Source of the DNA: Oscillospiraceae bacterium
Lineage (GTDB): Bacteria; Bacillota; Clostridia; Oscillospirales; Oscillospiraceae
Direction: 5' to 3'
NCBI GenBank assembly: GCA_022800665.1
Contig: JAAWQS010000028.1
Span: 1 to 35,976 of the forward strand
DNA: 35,976 nucleotides
Shown: positions 7,393-16,453 of the stretch, piece by piece
Layout of the letters: each line of letters begins with the position of its first letter
How positions within the stretch are numbered: the stretch's first letter is position 1
Made by a program: the position numbers and the translations under genes
The notes under the pieces: model-generated
The model's input: only the letters and a program-made list of their open reading frames with translations
Database searches by the model: none
Told to the model about the DNA's origin: nothing

Positions 7393-8651
7393 TCCTGCGC
7401 CTCCTTCCCCTTGAGGAAATATATTGTGTCGGGCCGGACGGCCTTCGCCGCCGCCATGATGCGCTCCGGCGTCACAGCCTGCACCGCCTCCATCAGCTCC
7501 GGCAGGGTCTCTTTGCTGCCGCTGACCGCCTGGAACAGCACAAAGCTCTCCAGAGACGCGGCGGAGTCCTCCATGGAACGGAAATTGTTGAGCAGATAGC
7601 TCTTTGCTCCCGTCAGTTCCCAGTCCTCCCAGTCGCCCCGCTGGATGGCTGTCAGCTGAGCCATAATCTCCTCCATGGCCCGGTCATAGTTGGCAAACTC
7701 AATGCCTGAGGAGACCATCAGCGCGCCCTTTTCCCGGTCGTAGCTGCTGCCCGCATAGTAGCAGAGGGAGAGCTTTTCCCGGACATTCAAGAACAGCTTG
7801 GAGTTGCTGCTGCCGCCGAACATGGCGTTGGCGACGATGGCGGCGTGTTCGTCGGGGGACTCCGCCCGGAAGCCGATGCACAGCTTGCCCTGGGTGACGT
7901 CCAGCTCCTCCGTCACCAGACGCGCCCGCTCCGGCGCGGCCCGGCGGCAGGTGACTGCCGGTTCCAGACGCCCCGACCGGGGCAGGCCGGACAGAGCGCG
8001 GCGGTAGGCCGCGGCCACACGGTCCTCCGGCGCGGAACCGCAGTAGAACAGCTCCAGCCGGGTCCGGGGGAGGATGGACCGGTAGTGGCGGTCCAGCGCG
8101 TCCGGAGTGATGGCCTCCGCGTCTTCGGCGGAACCCAGGCGGTTGACGCCGAAGGGCTCGTCCGCGAACATCTCTTCCCGCAGGCGGCGGGCGGCATAGG
8201 ACCGCTTGTCGTTGATGTCGCTGCGGATGAGGTCGGTGAGGTTGGCCCGCTCGCTGTCCACATAGGAGGGGTTCAGCCGCCCGTCCTGTAGGGCGGGGGA
8301 ACAGAGCATTTCGCCCAGCAGGTCTGTGAGGGGCTCCAGCAGCTTTTCCCCGGAGGAGAGATATTTGTCGTCAATACAGCTGGCGACAAAGCCGAACAGC
8401 TGGTTTTCCCCCTTCCGCCGGACCGTGGGGTCCAGACGGGCGCCGTAGAGCATGTCCAATTCCCGGCCCAGCGCGTCCATGTCCGGACAGCGGGACGTAC
8501 CCCGGCTGAGGACGTTTACCAGCAGCGCGTTGAGGGCCGCCGTCTCCTTCGACAGCGGCATGGCCATCTGGGCGCTGAGAAAGCTGGTCTTGAATTTCTC
8601 CGATGGCACATAGGTGAGATATACATTATCTGTCAACAGGTGTCGTGTCAT
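7389..8651 (-). CDS. M16 family peptidase homologue lacking the zinc site
   Basis: The 420-residue protein has the overall M16 layout, with MYGARLDPTVRRKGENQLFGF-like family features early and SSNSKLFLNVREKLSLCYYAGSSYD later, as in the YmfF group. The HxxEH zinc motif expected near residues 50-70 is absent, so it is probably the non-catalytic partner of the neighbouring M16 protein. The RLxxxVREKxxLCYY segment is the conserved substrate-binding region near the C-terminus of M16 proteins. The ATG at 8651 has AAGGAGA nine bases upstream. It is the first gene of the operon that continues into lgt and the hem genes, and the promoter at 8687-8715 sits ahead of it. Confidence 0.9.
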   Translation of the reverse strand: MTRHLLTDNVYLTYVPSEKFKTSFLSAQMAMPLSKETAALNALLVNVLSRGTSRCPDMDALGRELDMLYGARLDPTVRRKGENQLFGFVASCIDDKYLSSGEKLLEPLTDLLGEMLCSPALQDGRLNPSYVDSERANLTDLIRSDINDKRSYAARRLREEMFADEPFGVNRLGSAEDAEAITPDALDRHYRSILPRTRLELFYCGSAPEDRVAAAYRRALSGLPRSGRLEPAVTCRRAAPERARLVTEELDVTQGKLCIGFRAESPDEHAAIVANAMFGGSSNSKLFLNVREKLSLCYYAGSSYDREKGALMVSSGIEFANYDRAMEEIMAQLTAIQRGDWEDWELTGAKSYLLNNFRSMEDSAASLESFVLFQAVSGSKETLPELMEAVQAVTPERIMAAAKAVRPDTIYFLKGKEAQE

Positions 8652-8686
8652 TATAGGGGGTCTCCTTCTTTTGTCAAATCTCTCCT

Positions 8687-8715
8687 AGTATATACTATTT
8701 TCTCGTTACTTTCCA
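8687..8715 (-). promoter_or_regulatory. Promoter of the M16-lgt-hem operon
   Basis: TGGAAA (8710-8715) and TATACT (8687-8692) are 17 bases apart on the minus strand. The -10 lies inside the perfect palindrome TAGTATATACTA (8686-8697), which may be coincidental or an operator. The start codon of the first gene is about 35 bases downstream. This is the only good promoter I see ahead of the seven or eight co-directional genes. Confidence 0.5.
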
Positions 8716-8784
8716 TAGGCGGGAGAGGTTTTTTACGATTGATTCATAAATCGGCCCGCCCATACCGCAAAAAAACAAAATCCA

Positions 8785-8816
8785 GTCAGGAACGTACCCC
8801 CCGGTACGTTCCTGAC
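8785..8816 (-). terminator. Intrinsic terminator of dapA
   Basis: GTCAGGAACGTACC (8785-8798) pairs perfectly over 14 bases with GGTACGTTCCTGAC (8803-8816) around a CCCC loop. On the minus strand a T-rich tract follows (complement of the A-rich 8769-8780). It lies 39 bases beyond the dapA stop. Confidence 0.92.
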
Positions 8817-8854
8817 CAGCAGCAGGAATCCAAATCGCTATGTAATGGCGGCGC

Positions 8855-9742
8855 TCAGGCCAGCAGCCCGTATTCCTTCAAAACAGCCTGAAGACGGCGG
8901 CGGTTGTCCGGCTCCATCTCGCACATGGGGAGGCGGAGGATTTCCTGACAATGGCCCATCATCGCCAAGGCGGTTTTCACCGGAATGGGGTTCACTTCCC
9001 AGAACAGGGCCTCCATCAGCTTGCTCAGCTTGAGCTGCATTGCGCCGGCGGCGGTGAAATTGCCGCTGAGACAGTCCGCCGTCAGCTGGTGCATCTGCCG
9101 GGGCACAATGTTGGCCGCTACCGATATGACTCCCTTGCCGCCCAGCAGCATGATGGGGGCGGTCTCTGCGTCGTCGCCGGACCAGATGTAGAAGTCTTCC
9201 GGACAGGTGCGCCGCGTCCGCTGTACCAGGGCCAGGTCGCTGCTGGCCTCCTTTACCCCCACGATGTTGGGGTGCTTCGCCAGCGCGGCGTATACCTCCG
9301 CCGTGCAGCGCACGCCTGTGCGGGCCGGCACGTTGTACAGAATCACCGGCTTGAGGACTGCGTCCGCAACGGCGGTGTAATGGCGGATCAGTCCCTTGGG
9401 GGTGGCCTTGTTGTAGTAGGGCGTTACCACCAGAAGTCCGTCCACACCTGTTTTCCCGATCTCCTTGGACGAGTGAACCGCTGTCTCCGTGCTGTTCGCG
9501 CCGGATCCGGCAATGACCGGAACCCGGCCATTGGTGTGCTCCACCACGGTTTCGATGGCCTGCATCTTTTCTTCGTGGGTCATGGTGGTTGCCTCGCCGG
9601 TGGTGCCGCAGACGATGATGGCGTCTGTTCCATTATTGATTTGAAAATCCACTAATTTCTTCAGCGCGGGAAAATCCACTCCGGCGCTGGTAAACGGGGT
9701 CGCGAGGGCTACGCCGGAACCGGTAAAAACTGGCAGTTTCAC
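8855..9742 (-). CDS. dapA: 4-hydroxy-tetrahydrodipicolinate synthase
   Basis: DapA condenses pyruvate with aspartate semialdehyde in the lysine and diaminopimelate pathway that feeds peptidoglycan synthesis. The 295-residue TIM-barrel protein shows the family residues: GTTGE (T47, T48), TPYYNKAT (Y110), LYNVPARTG (Y136, R141), and the Schiff-base lysine K164 in VGVKEASSD. The start is GTG at 9742, preceded by a strong AAAGGAGG eight bases upstream; no better in-frame ATG lies nearby. It stands alone between the cobalamin operon and the M16 operon, with a strong terminator downstream, so it is probably transcribed separately. I see no lysine riboswitch-like leader in the 200 bases upstream. 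N-acetylneuraminate lyase is a related family, but the sequence fits DapA better. Confidence 0.95.
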   Translation of the reverse strand: MKLPVFTGSGVALATPFTSAGVDFPALKKLVDFQINNGTDAIIVCGTTGEATTMTHEEKMQAIETVVEHTNGRVPVIAGSGANSTETAVHSSKEIGKTGVDGLLVVTPYYNKATPKGLIRHYTAVADAVLKPVILYNVPARTGVRCTAEVYAALAKHPNIVGVKEASSDLALVQRTRRTCPEDFYIWSGDDAETAPIMLLGGKGVISVAANIVPRQMHQLTADCLSGNFTAAGAMQLKLSKLMEALFWEVNPIPVKTALAMMGHCQEILRLPMCEMEPDNRRRLQAVLKEYGLLA

Positions 9743-9943
9743 AGGAATGACCTCCTTTATACTCCAATTTACTGTTTGCTTCTGCCCCTATTGTATAGGA
9801 ACATCTTATGCAATATAATATAAATTGGTGCGGAAAACCATGCAAAACCTGTCTGCTTTTCCGGAGCGCTCCTGAATTTTATGGCGCGGAGGAAACCAGC
9901 CGTCGAAAACGGGCGTCCAGATTGAACCCCTGCGGCGGAGAGG

Positions 9944-10627
9944 TCACGCCCGTGCAGTGTCCCGCTTTCCGGGATCGACCCAATCCAGGGCCGTATAAAT
10001 CAGCGCGTTGCAGATTGCCGCCGCCACATTGCTGCCGCCCTTCCGGCCCATGGCGGCAATGCACGGCACGCCGGCCTCCTCGCATATCCCAAAAATCTGC
10101 CGTTTGCTCTCCACCACGTTCACAAACCCCACCGGCGCGCCAATCACCAACGCCGGACGAAATCCGCCTTCCATCAGCTCGCGGAGCTTCAGCAGCGCAG
10201 TGGGGGCGTTGCCCACCGCGAAAACCGCCGCAGGATGCGCTGCCGCCGCACGCTCCACAGCCGCCGCCGCACGGGTCGTACCCGCCGCCTTTGCCGCCGC
10301 CGCGACTTCCGGGTCGGCCATCAGGCACAGAGCCTCGCCCTTCAGCTTCCCCAGCCCCGCTTTGTTGACGCCCGAACAGGCCATGTTGGTGTCTGTCACA
10401 ATGACCGTCCCCGCCCGCAGGACCTCCACGGCCCGCTCCACCGCGCGGGGAGTAAAGCGCAGATTCTCCACATAGTCGAAATCCGCCGTGGTGTGGATGA
10501 CCCGCTTGATGACCGCCTCGTTTGGCCCGGATAGCGCCACCCCCATCCGGGCCAGCTCCTCGCTGATGATCTCCATACTGGTCCGCTCAATATCCGCTGG
10601 CAGTACATGCCTGACTTCCTGCTCCAT
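9944..10627 (-). CDS. cbiC: Cobalt-precorrin-8 methylmutase
   Basis: CbiC moves a methyl group from C-11 to C-12 of cobalt-precorrin-8 to give cobyrinate. The 227-residue protein has the expected sequence throughout: IEXXS-type start, RVIHTTADFDY with the catalytic histidine H45, VTDTNMACSGVNK, and GAPVGFVNVVESK near the end. It is the last gene of the cobalamin operon; its ATG directly follows the cbiP stop, with GGAGG eight bases upstream. I see no convincing terminator in the 200 bases between it and dapA, so transcription might run on or end by another mechanism. Confidence 0.95.
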   Translation of the reverse strand: MEQEVRHVLPADIERTSMEIISEELARMGVALSGPNEAVIKRVIHTTADFDYVENLRFTPRAVERAVEVLRAGTVIVTDTNMACSGVNKAGLGKLKGEALCLMADPEVAAAAKAAGTTRAAAAVERAAAAHPAAVFAVGNAPTALLKLRELMEGGFRPALVIGAPVGFVNVVESKRQIFGICEEAGVPCIAAMGRKGGSNVAAAICNALIYTALDWVDPGKRDTARA

Positions 10628-12109
10628 TTACGCTTCCTCCATAATCCGATAGATTTCTCCCAGATCCAGAGCCTTCCGCACGCCGTCCGCCAGCAGGTCA
10701 AACTGTTGCTGCTGATAGGCGGCGTGGGAGAGCGTCTCCGCCGTCTCAGGCTGAAGGCCCTTCCGGGCGCAGAGCAGAGCCGCCAGCCTGCCGGCCAGCT
10801 GTCCGCTGTCGAAAAGCCCGTGGAGATAGGTCCCCCAGACGTTTCCCTGGACACATCCGTCAGACCGTCCGTCCGAGAGCGTACAGAACGCCGCCCCGGA
10901 CGCCTCGGTCCGGCCCATGTGGATTTCATAGCCCTCCAGCTCCGCGCCCGCCAGCTCCTCCGCCACGACTGTCGCCGTTGTCTGGGTCCGCCGCTTCCGG
11001 GCGGTGAACGCCGTCTCCGCCGGCAGAAGGCCCATGCCCCGTACGCTCTTGCCTGCCGGACCCTCCACACCCTCCGGGTCGTGGAGCATGGTCCCCAGCA
11101 TCTGGTATCCGCCGCATACCCCCAGCACCGGCGTACCGGCTGCCGCCGCCTTCTGCACCGCCGCCTCCAGACCGCACTGTCGGAGCCAGAGCAGGTCGTC
11201 TATGGTGCTCTTCGTTCCCGGCAGGATAATCAGGTCCGGACAGCCCAGCTGCCGGGCGCCGTCCACGTACCGGACCCCGATCTGCGGGTGGGCCTCCAGG
11301 GGCGCGAAGTCGGTGAAATTGGAGATGCGGGGCAGACGGATGACCGCCGCGTCCAGAGGCTTGTGGGCCTCCGTGCGGCCCAGACGGGGGGCCAGGGAGT
11401 CCTCGTCGTCCACGTCTACCTGCAGATAGGGGATTACGCCCAGCACAGGCTTGCCGGTTTTCTCCTCCAGCATGGACAGGCCGGGACGAAGAATTTCCAG
11501 GTCGCCCCGGAATTTGTTGATAATCAGCCCCGCAATCTGTTTCCGCTCCTCCGGCTCCAGCAGGGCGGCGGTGCCGTACAGCTGGGCGAATACGCCCCCC
11601 CGGTCGATGTCCCCCGCCAGCAGAACCGGCGCGTTGACCCGCAGGGCCAGACCCATGTTGACAATGTCGTCCGTCCGGAGGTTGATCTCCGCCGGACTGC
11701 CCGCGCCCTCAATGACAATAACGTCGTATTCCGCCGCCAGACTCTCGTATGCGGCCAGGACCTCCGGAATCAGCCGCTTTTTATAGCGGTAGTATTCCGC
11801 CGCCGGCATCTGCCCCCGGACCTCGCCGTGGACGATCACCTGACTGCCTGTGTCGCTGCTGGGCTTGAGCAGTATGGGATTCATCCGTACGTCCGGCGCA
11901 ATGCCCGCCGCCTGGGCCTGCACCGCCTGGGCGCGGCCAATCTCCAGTCCCTCCTGGGTGACAAAGCTGTTCAGCGCCATATTCTGGCTCTTAAAAGGCG
12001 CGGTCCTGTACCCGTCCTGGGCGAAAATACGGCACAACGCCGCGCACAGCAGGCTCTTTCCCGCGCCGGACATGGTCCCCTGCACCATAATACACTTTGC
12101 ACGGCTCAT
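10628..12109 (-). CDS. cbiP: Adenosylcobyric acid synthase (glutamine-hydrolysing)
   Basis: CbiP amidates side chains b, d, e and g of adenosylcobyrinate a,c-diamide using glutamine and ATP. The 493-residue protein has an N-terminal ATP-binding domain with MVQGTMSGAGKS near residues 8-19, and PFKSQNMALNS. The central IEGAGSPAEINL is also characteristic. A C-terminal class I amidotransferase domain has its nucleophile at C332 in VLGVCGGYQML and its histidine at H430 in GTYLHGLFD. Length and motifs match the family. The ATG at 12109 overlaps the end of cobD by four bases and has GGAGG upstream. Acting on the adenosylated substrate, it requires a cobalamin adenosyltransferase that is not encoded in the window. 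Confidence 0.96.
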   Translation of the reverse strand: MSRAKCIMVQGTMSGAGKSLLCAALCRIFAQDGYRTAPFKSQNMALNSFVTQEGLEIGRAQAVQAQAAGIAPDVRMNPILLKPSSDTGSQVIVHGEVRGQMPAAEYYRYKKRLIPEVLAAYESLAAEYDVIVIEGAGSPAEINLRTDDIVNMGLALRVNAPVLLAGDIDRGGVFAQLYGTAALLEPEERKQIAGLIINKFRGDLEILRPGLSMLEEKTGKPVLGVIPYLQVDVDDEDSLAPRLGRTEAHKPLDAAVIRLPRISNFTDFAPLEAHPQIGVRYVDGARQLGCPDLIILPGTKSTIDDLLWLRQCGLEAAVQKAAAAGTPVLGVCGGYQMLGTMLHDPEGVEGPAGKSVRGMGLLPAETAFTARKRRTQTTATVVAEELAGAELEGYEIHMGRTEASGAAFCTLSDGRSDGCVQGNVWGTYLHGLFDSGQLAGRLAALLCARKGLQPETAETLSHAAYQQQQFDLLADGVRKALDLGEIYRIMEEA

Positions 12110-13179
12110 CGGTTCCCCTCCTTCCTAATGTCCCGCAGAGCGGTCAAAAGCCGCTGGTTTTCCGCCGCCGTACGCACCGCCGTGCGGTACCAGCTCCCGT
12201 CCAGACCGCTGTAATTGCCGCAGCTCCGCAGAAGAATCCCACGCTCCCGCAGCGGCTCCAGCAGCGGCGCGGACGAGGAAAACAGCAGATAGTTTGCCTC
12301 GCCTGGAACCACCTGGAAGCCTAGATCCCGCAGTCCCGCCGCCAGCCGTGGCCGCTCCGTCTGGATTACAGCCCGCGTCCGGCGCACATACTCCGTCTCT
12401 CCCAGAGCCGCGATGCCCGCCGCCTGGGCCGGGGCGGATACCGCCCAGGGCTGTCCTGTCCGGCGCATGGCCTCCAGCAGCTGCCCGCTGGAACACAGGC
12501 AGTAGCCCAGCCGCAGTCCGGCCAGAGCGTACAGCTTGGTGAATGCCTTCAGGATCAGCAGATTGGGATACGCGCTGCACAGGCCCGCCAGCGTATGGGC
12601 GGCAGGGTCGTCCAGAAAACCGCCGAAGCACTCGTCTGCAACCAGCAGGGTACCCGTCTCCCGGCAGCGGTCCAGTATGGACAGCAGCAGCGGCTTCGGC
12701 GTGGTGCGCCCGGTGGGGTTGTTGGGCTCGCACAAAAAGACCATGTCCGTTTCCGGTGTAATACAGTCCAGGAAATCCTCCTGGAGGACAAAGCCGTTTT
12801 CCGATCTCAGCCGGTACTCCGCAATGCGGCGCCCCGCCAGCTCCAACGCCGCGCCGTACTCCCCAAAGGTGGGCGCGGTCAGCAGAGCCAGCCGGGGCCG
12901 CACTGCCAGCGCGGCGCGGTAGATCAAATCGGCGGAACCGTTCCCGCACAGACACCAGTCCACAGGGACCTGCTCAGCTCCAGCGATTGCGCGGCGTACG
13001 CCGCGGCAGAGGGGGTCCGGGTAGCGGTCCGCTGTGCGTACGGCCTCCGCCACAGCAGCCCCGATGCTCTCCGGCACCCCCAGGGGGCTGACGTTGGACG
13101 AAAAATCCAGCGGCGGACTGCCGTACTCCAGCTCAAACCCGGCCCAGTCGCCGCCGTGGATCAGACTATTTGACTCCAT
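12106..13179 (-). CDS. cobD: Threonine-phosphate decarboxylase (PLP-dependent)
   Basis: CobD makes (R)-1-amino-2-propanol O-2-phosphate, the linker of the cobalamin nucleotide loop. The 357-residue protein is a fold-type I aminotransferase relative, with DFSSNVSPLG at the start, CEPNNPTGR near 150-158, and the PLP lysine at K215 in KAFTKLYALAGLRLGY. The N-terminal HGGD and the cobalamin context separate it from histidinol-phosphate aminotransferase, a close relative. I start it at the ATG at 13179 because GGAGGG lies six bases before it; the ATG six bases earlier would have no spacing. It overlaps cbiA by 14 bases. Its usual partner cbiB, which attaches the linker, is not present here. Confidence 0.92.
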   Translation of the reverse strand: MESNSLIHGGDWAGFELEYGSPPLDFSSNVSPLGVPESIGAAVAEAVRTADRYPDPLCRGVRRAIAGAEQVPVDWCLCGNGSADLIYRAALAVRPRLALLTAPTFGEYGAALELAGRRIAEYRLRSENGFVLQEDFLDCITPETDMVFLCEPNNPTGRTTPKPLLLSILDRCRETGTLLVADECFGGFLDDPAAHTLAGLCSAYPNLLILKAFTKLYALAGLRLGYCLCSSGQLLEAMRRTGQPWAVSAPAQAAGIAALGETEYVRRTRAVIQTERPRLAAGLRDLGFQVVPGEANYLLFSSSAPLLEPLRERGILLRSCGNYSGLDGSWYRTAVRTAAENQRLLTALRDIRKEGNR

Positions 13180-14527
13180 GGACATCCCTCCAGCGTTCCG
13201 CCGCCCGGACAAACCGCTCCGCTAATTCCGGATGGCCTGCAAAATAGAGATGGGGAAAGGCGGCATATAAATTCTCGCCTGCAAAGCCGCAGGTCCAGCT
13301 TCGTCCGGTCAGCGGCTTGCGGGCGGTGAGGTCCGTGCCGTTGCAGCTGGAATCCCAGTAGTGGAATTCGTGGACCGGGACCGCCTCGCCACGGCGCAGC
13401 AGCAGGCTGTCCTGCTCCGCCGTCAGCTCCGCATAGCCGAACCGTACCAATTTCTGCTTCCGTACAGCCGCTCCCGGCAGGACTCCGGCCATGGGCCAGG
13501 ATTGGCCGCTGCCGTCCTCCAGCGACTGCCCCAGGTACAGAAATCCGCCGCACTCCGCTACCGTGGGCAGTCCCCCCTCCACCGCCTCCCGAATACTGCG
13601 GCGCATTTCCCTGTTTTTCGACAGCTTGGCGGCGTGCAGCTCCGGATACCCGCCGGGCAGGTAGAGGCCGCAGGCGTCTGCCGGCAGCGCGGCGTCCTCC
13701 AGGGGGCTGAAAAACCGCAGCGTCCCGCCGGCGGCTTCCAGGGCGTCCAGGGTCTCCCCGTAGGCAAAGCAGAATGCCTCGTCCCGCGCCACGGCAAGGG
13801 GGACGCCGGCGGAGAGGCGTACAGCCGCACTGGAGCCCCGGTCCGCCCGCCGGGCGAAGACCGCCTCCAGACGGTCCCAGTCCAGACTCTCCTCCAGTAC
13901 CTCCGCCACCCGGTCAATCCGGGCGGACAGGTTTTCAATCTCTCCGGCGGTGTACAACCCCAGATGACGGCTTTCCAATGCCGCCTCCTCCATGGGGGGC
14001 AGCCAGCCCAACACCGGCAGTCCGGTTTCCCGCTCCAGCATGGGGCGCAGGCTCTGGGCCAGCATGGGGGAGCAGTCGTTGAGGAAAATACCCGCAATAT
14101 GGCTGTTCTCACGAAAGCGGCACAGCCCGTTGACCTGCGCCGCCAGCGTCAGGCTGGCCCCCTTGGGACGGACCGCCAGCAGTACCGGCAGGCCCAGCGT
14201 ATCCGCTGCGTGCCACGCGCTGGCCCGGTCTGTGACGCCGCCCAGTCCGTCGTAAAAACCCATCGCGCCCTCTGTCACCGCTGCGCCGTGTCCGCCGCTG
14301 TAATCGCTGTAAATCCGGCGGACTGTGTCCTCGCTGGCGAGAAATAAATCCAGATTGCGGCTCTCCACTCCCAGCACGGACCGGTGGAACATGGGGTCAA
14401 TATAATCCGGGCCGCATTTGAACGCGCAGGGCGTCCGGCCCCGCTTCTTCAGCGCGGCCAGCAGGGCGCAGGTCAAAATCGTCTTTCCGCTCCCGGATGC
14501 GGGAGCCGTTATCATCAATTCAAGCAT
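13166..14527 (-). CDS. cbiA: Cobyrinic acid a,c-diamide synthase
   Basis: CbiA amidates the a and c side chains of cobyrinate with glutamine and ATP, the first amidation step. The 453-residue protein starts with the P-loop ITAPASGSGKT (residues 6-16), followed by AFKCGPDYIDPMFH. The C-terminal amidotransferase domain has the nucleophile C326 in AECGGFLYLG, and HEFHYWDS is the conserved histidine region. The ATG at 14527 is not preceded by a strong ribosome binding site, but it overlaps cbiET by eight bases, so coupling is likely. A second ATG four codons later is possible. Confidence 0.95.
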   Translation of the reverse strand: MLELMITAPASGSGKTILTCALLAALKKRGRTPCAFKCGPDYIDPMFHRSVLGVESRNLDLFLASEDTVRRIYSDYSGGHGAAVTEGAMGFYDGLGGVTDRASAWHAADTLGLPVLLAVRPKGASLTLAAQVNGLCRFRENSHIAGIFLNDCSPMLAQSLRPMLERETGLPVLGWLPPMEEAALESRHLGLYTAGEIENLSARIDRVAEVLEESLDWDRLEAVFARRADRGSSAAVRLSAGVPLAVARDEAFCFAYGETLDALEAAGGTLRFFSPLEDAALPADACGLYLPGGYPELHAAKLSKNREMRRSIREAVEGGLPTVAECGGFLYLGQSLEDGSGQSWPMAGVLPGAAVRKQKLVRFGYAELTAEQDSLLLRRGEAVPVHEFHYWDSSCNGTDLTARKPLTGRSWTCGFAGENLYAAFPHLYFAGHPELAERFVRAAERWRDVHGVK

Positions 14528-15719
14528 CGCAGTTTCCGGTTATCAAAAAAATAGGGTTGTTGGCTGTCAGCAGATGGAGCTTTCCCGCCGGTTTGCTCCG
14601 GCTGACGGCTATTTGCGTGACATGAGCGGACAGCCCGTGCTCCGTCAGCGCGGCCACGGCGGCGGACAGCGTTTCCAGCGCAATGGCGGTGACGCAGATG
14701 CGGGCGTTGGCATTTTTTTGCAGGATGATGTCCACAATCTCCGCCATCCCGCCCTGGGTGCCGCCGATAAAAACGCCGTCCGGCGGGGGCAGCTCCCTTA
14801 AAGCGTCCGGGGCGCGGCCCGCAATAAGCTGGAGGTTCCAGGCAGAGAATTTTTCCCGGTTGGCCCGGATCAGCCCGCACGCCTCCGGTTTGCGCTCCAC
14901 GGCGAAGGTCTGCCCCTCCGGTGCGGCCAGGGCCAGCTCCACGCTGACGCTCCCTGTGCCCGCGCCCACGTCCCACAGAGTATCTGCCGGTTCTGCCGCC
15001 AGCTTCGCCAGCGCGGCGGCGCGGACCTCCTGCTTGGTCATGGGTACGTCCCCGCGCAGAAAGGCGTTGTCCGGAAAACCGGGGCAGCGGCGTTTTTCCC
15101 GCGGGGCCGCCTCCGCCAGCAGAACTGACAGCGGCGCATAGGTCCCCGCCGCCAGCTCCCGCGCTGTTCCGGCGGTGATCGCCTCGTCCGGATAGGACAG
15201 CCGTTCCCCGATAACAACAGGCAGCGTCCCCAGGCCGGCTTCCGTCAGACGGCGGCAGATTTCCGCCGGTCCCAAGACGCCGCCGGTGAGGAAAAACGCC
15301 GGCCTCCCGGCGGATACCGCCGCCAGTACGCTGCACTCCGTCCCGTGGGCGGACACCAGATTCCAGTCCTGCCAGGGCTGTCCCAGCCGCGCGGACAGCA
15401 GCTGCACGCTGGATACCCCCGGCAAAACCCGCGCCGGTATGCCCGCCTTCTCCAGCAGCGGCAGCAGACCCCGTGCGCCGGAATAGAATCCGGTATCGCC
15501 GCTGTAGACCACCGCGCAGTCCGTGTTCTGCCGCAGAATCTCGTCCAGAATTGCTTCCGGCTTTATGGCGGCAATTCTATTTTCGGTACACCCGCGGGGC
15601 AGCTGCTCCAGCAGCCGCTTTGCCCCAATGACGCACCCCGCCTGTTCCAGTGCGGCGGTGCATCCGGCGGTCATAGTCTCCGGCGTTCCGCCGCCCAACG
15701 CCGCCAGCGTTACCTGCAT
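14520..15719 (-). CDS. cbiET: Fused cobalt-precorrin-7 C5-methyltransferase / cobalt-precorrin-6B C15-methyltransferase (decarboxylating)
   Basis: This 399-residue protein fuses CbiE and CbiT. Residues 1 to about 205 are a class III tetrapyrrole methylase (CbiE), with ALGGGTPETMTAG at the front, VVYSGDTGFYSGA and VLPGVSSVQLLSARLG. Residues about 212-399 are the CbiT class I methyltransferase, with the SAM-binding loop DTLWDVGAGTGSVSVELA and GVFIGGTQGGM. Together they methylate C-5 and C-15 and remove the C-12 acetate carboxyl. This fusion corresponds to CobL of the aerobic pathway. The ATG at 15719 is chosen because GGGAG lies eight bases upstream and the longer frame is the shadow of cbiJ, which it overlaps by ten bases. 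Confidence 0.94.
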   Translation of the reverse strand: MQVTLAALGGGTPETMTAGCTAALEQAGCVIGAKRLLEQLPRGCTENRIAAIKPEAILDEILRQNTDCAVVYSGDTGFYSGARGLLPLLEKAGIPARVLPGVSSVQLLSARLGQPWQDWNLVSAHGTECSVLAAVSAGRPAFFLTGGVLGPAEICRRLTEAGLGTLPVVIGERLSYPDEAITAGTARELAAGTYAPLSVLLAEAAPREKRRCPGFPDNAFLRGDVPMTKQEVRAAALAKLAAEPADTLWDVGAGTGSVSVELALAAPEGQTFAVERKPEACGLIRANREKFSAWNLQLIAGRAPDALRELPPPDGVFIGGTQGGMAEIVDIILQKNANARICVTAIALETLSAAVAALTEHGLSAHVTQIAVSRSKPAGKLHLLTANNPIFLITGNCDA

Positions 15720-16453
15720 TCCATCATCTCCCTGCACTGCTCCAATACTGCCCCATAGTCCAGCCCGCTCTCCTCCGGACGGCGGATCAGAACCAGCTGC
15801 GCTCCTGTGGAGGCCGCTGCCGCCGCCTTTTCTCCAAAGCCTCCCGCCTGTCCGCCGTCCTTGGTGACGAGAAACCGGATGTGGAACTGACGGATCAACG
15901 CCTCGTTCAGCTCCTGGGTAAACGGCCCCTGCAGAGCCAGAATATTGCTGCGGGGTACTCCGGCGGCGGCACAGGCGTTCAGACTTGTCTCCAGGGGCAG
16001 AACGCGGGGATACAGCCGCTGTCCGCCCAGTCCCGCAAAGGCCCACAGCTCCTTGGCTCCGGTGGCGAGCAGGATATTTCCCGGCCTGTCCCGCAGCCAC
16101 GCCGCCGCGTCCCCGGCAGTGGAGAAAACCGCCGCGCTTGCCGGGATGCCGCTCTCCTCCCGCAGCAGCCGGAGAAGCCGGACGCCGGTCCGCTCACAGG
16201 CGGCGCGGATGTTCCGGCTGGCCTCAACAGCATAGGGGTGGGTGGCGTCGATGCATACGTCCGCCCCGGCAATCACGCCGCACATCTGCCCTTCGTCCAG
16301 ACGCCCGGCGCGGACCTGGACCCCGGAAAACTCCCCCTGCTCCTCTTTTCCATACGCGGTGGCTACGCAGACCGTCACCGCCGCCCCCAGCCCCGCCAGC
16401 TCCTGGGACAGCGTACGGCCCTCGGTGGCGCCGCCGAAAATCAGAGCGCGCAT
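15710..16453 (-). CDS. cbiJ: Cobalt-precorrin-6A reductase
   Basis: CbiJ reduces the macrocycle of cobalt-precorrin-6A with NADPH. The 247-residue length is typical. The N-terminal ALIFGGATEGRTLSQELA, the ADVCIDATHPYAVEASRNI segment near residues 67-85, and FLVTKDGGQAGGFGEKAAAA near 195-214 are conserved in CobK/CbiJ. The ATG at 16453 lies inside the end of cbiH, which it overlaps by 13 bases. The context of cbiH before and cbiET after matches common operon orders. Confidence 0.94.
   Translation of the reverse strand: MRALIFGGATEGRTLSQELAGLGAAVTVCVATAYGKEEQGEFSGVQVRAGRLDEGQMCGVIAGADVCIDATHPYAVEASRNIRAACERTGVRLLRLLREESGIPASAAVFSTAGDAAAWLRDRPGNILLATGAKELWAFAGLGGQRLYPRVLPLETSLNACAAAGVPRSNILALQGPFTQELNEALIRQFHIRFLVTKDGGQAGGFGEKAAAAASTGAQLVLIRRPEESGLDYGAVLEQCREMMECR

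Noticed and set aside
9863-9872. Palindrome GGAGCGCTCC between dapA and cbiC, considered as a terminator
   Set aside because: It is self-complementary without a loop and has only a weak T tract, so it is not a convincing hairpin. It could be a chance site.
10607-12214. A 535-codon open frame on the plus strand opposite cbiP
   Set aside because: Antisense shadow. The minus-strand CbiP has intact P-loop and amidotransferase residues.
12106-13212. Longer cobD start at 13212
   Set aside because: The extra residues read back through cbiA, and the ribosome binding site GGAGGG lies between that start and the ATG at 13179.
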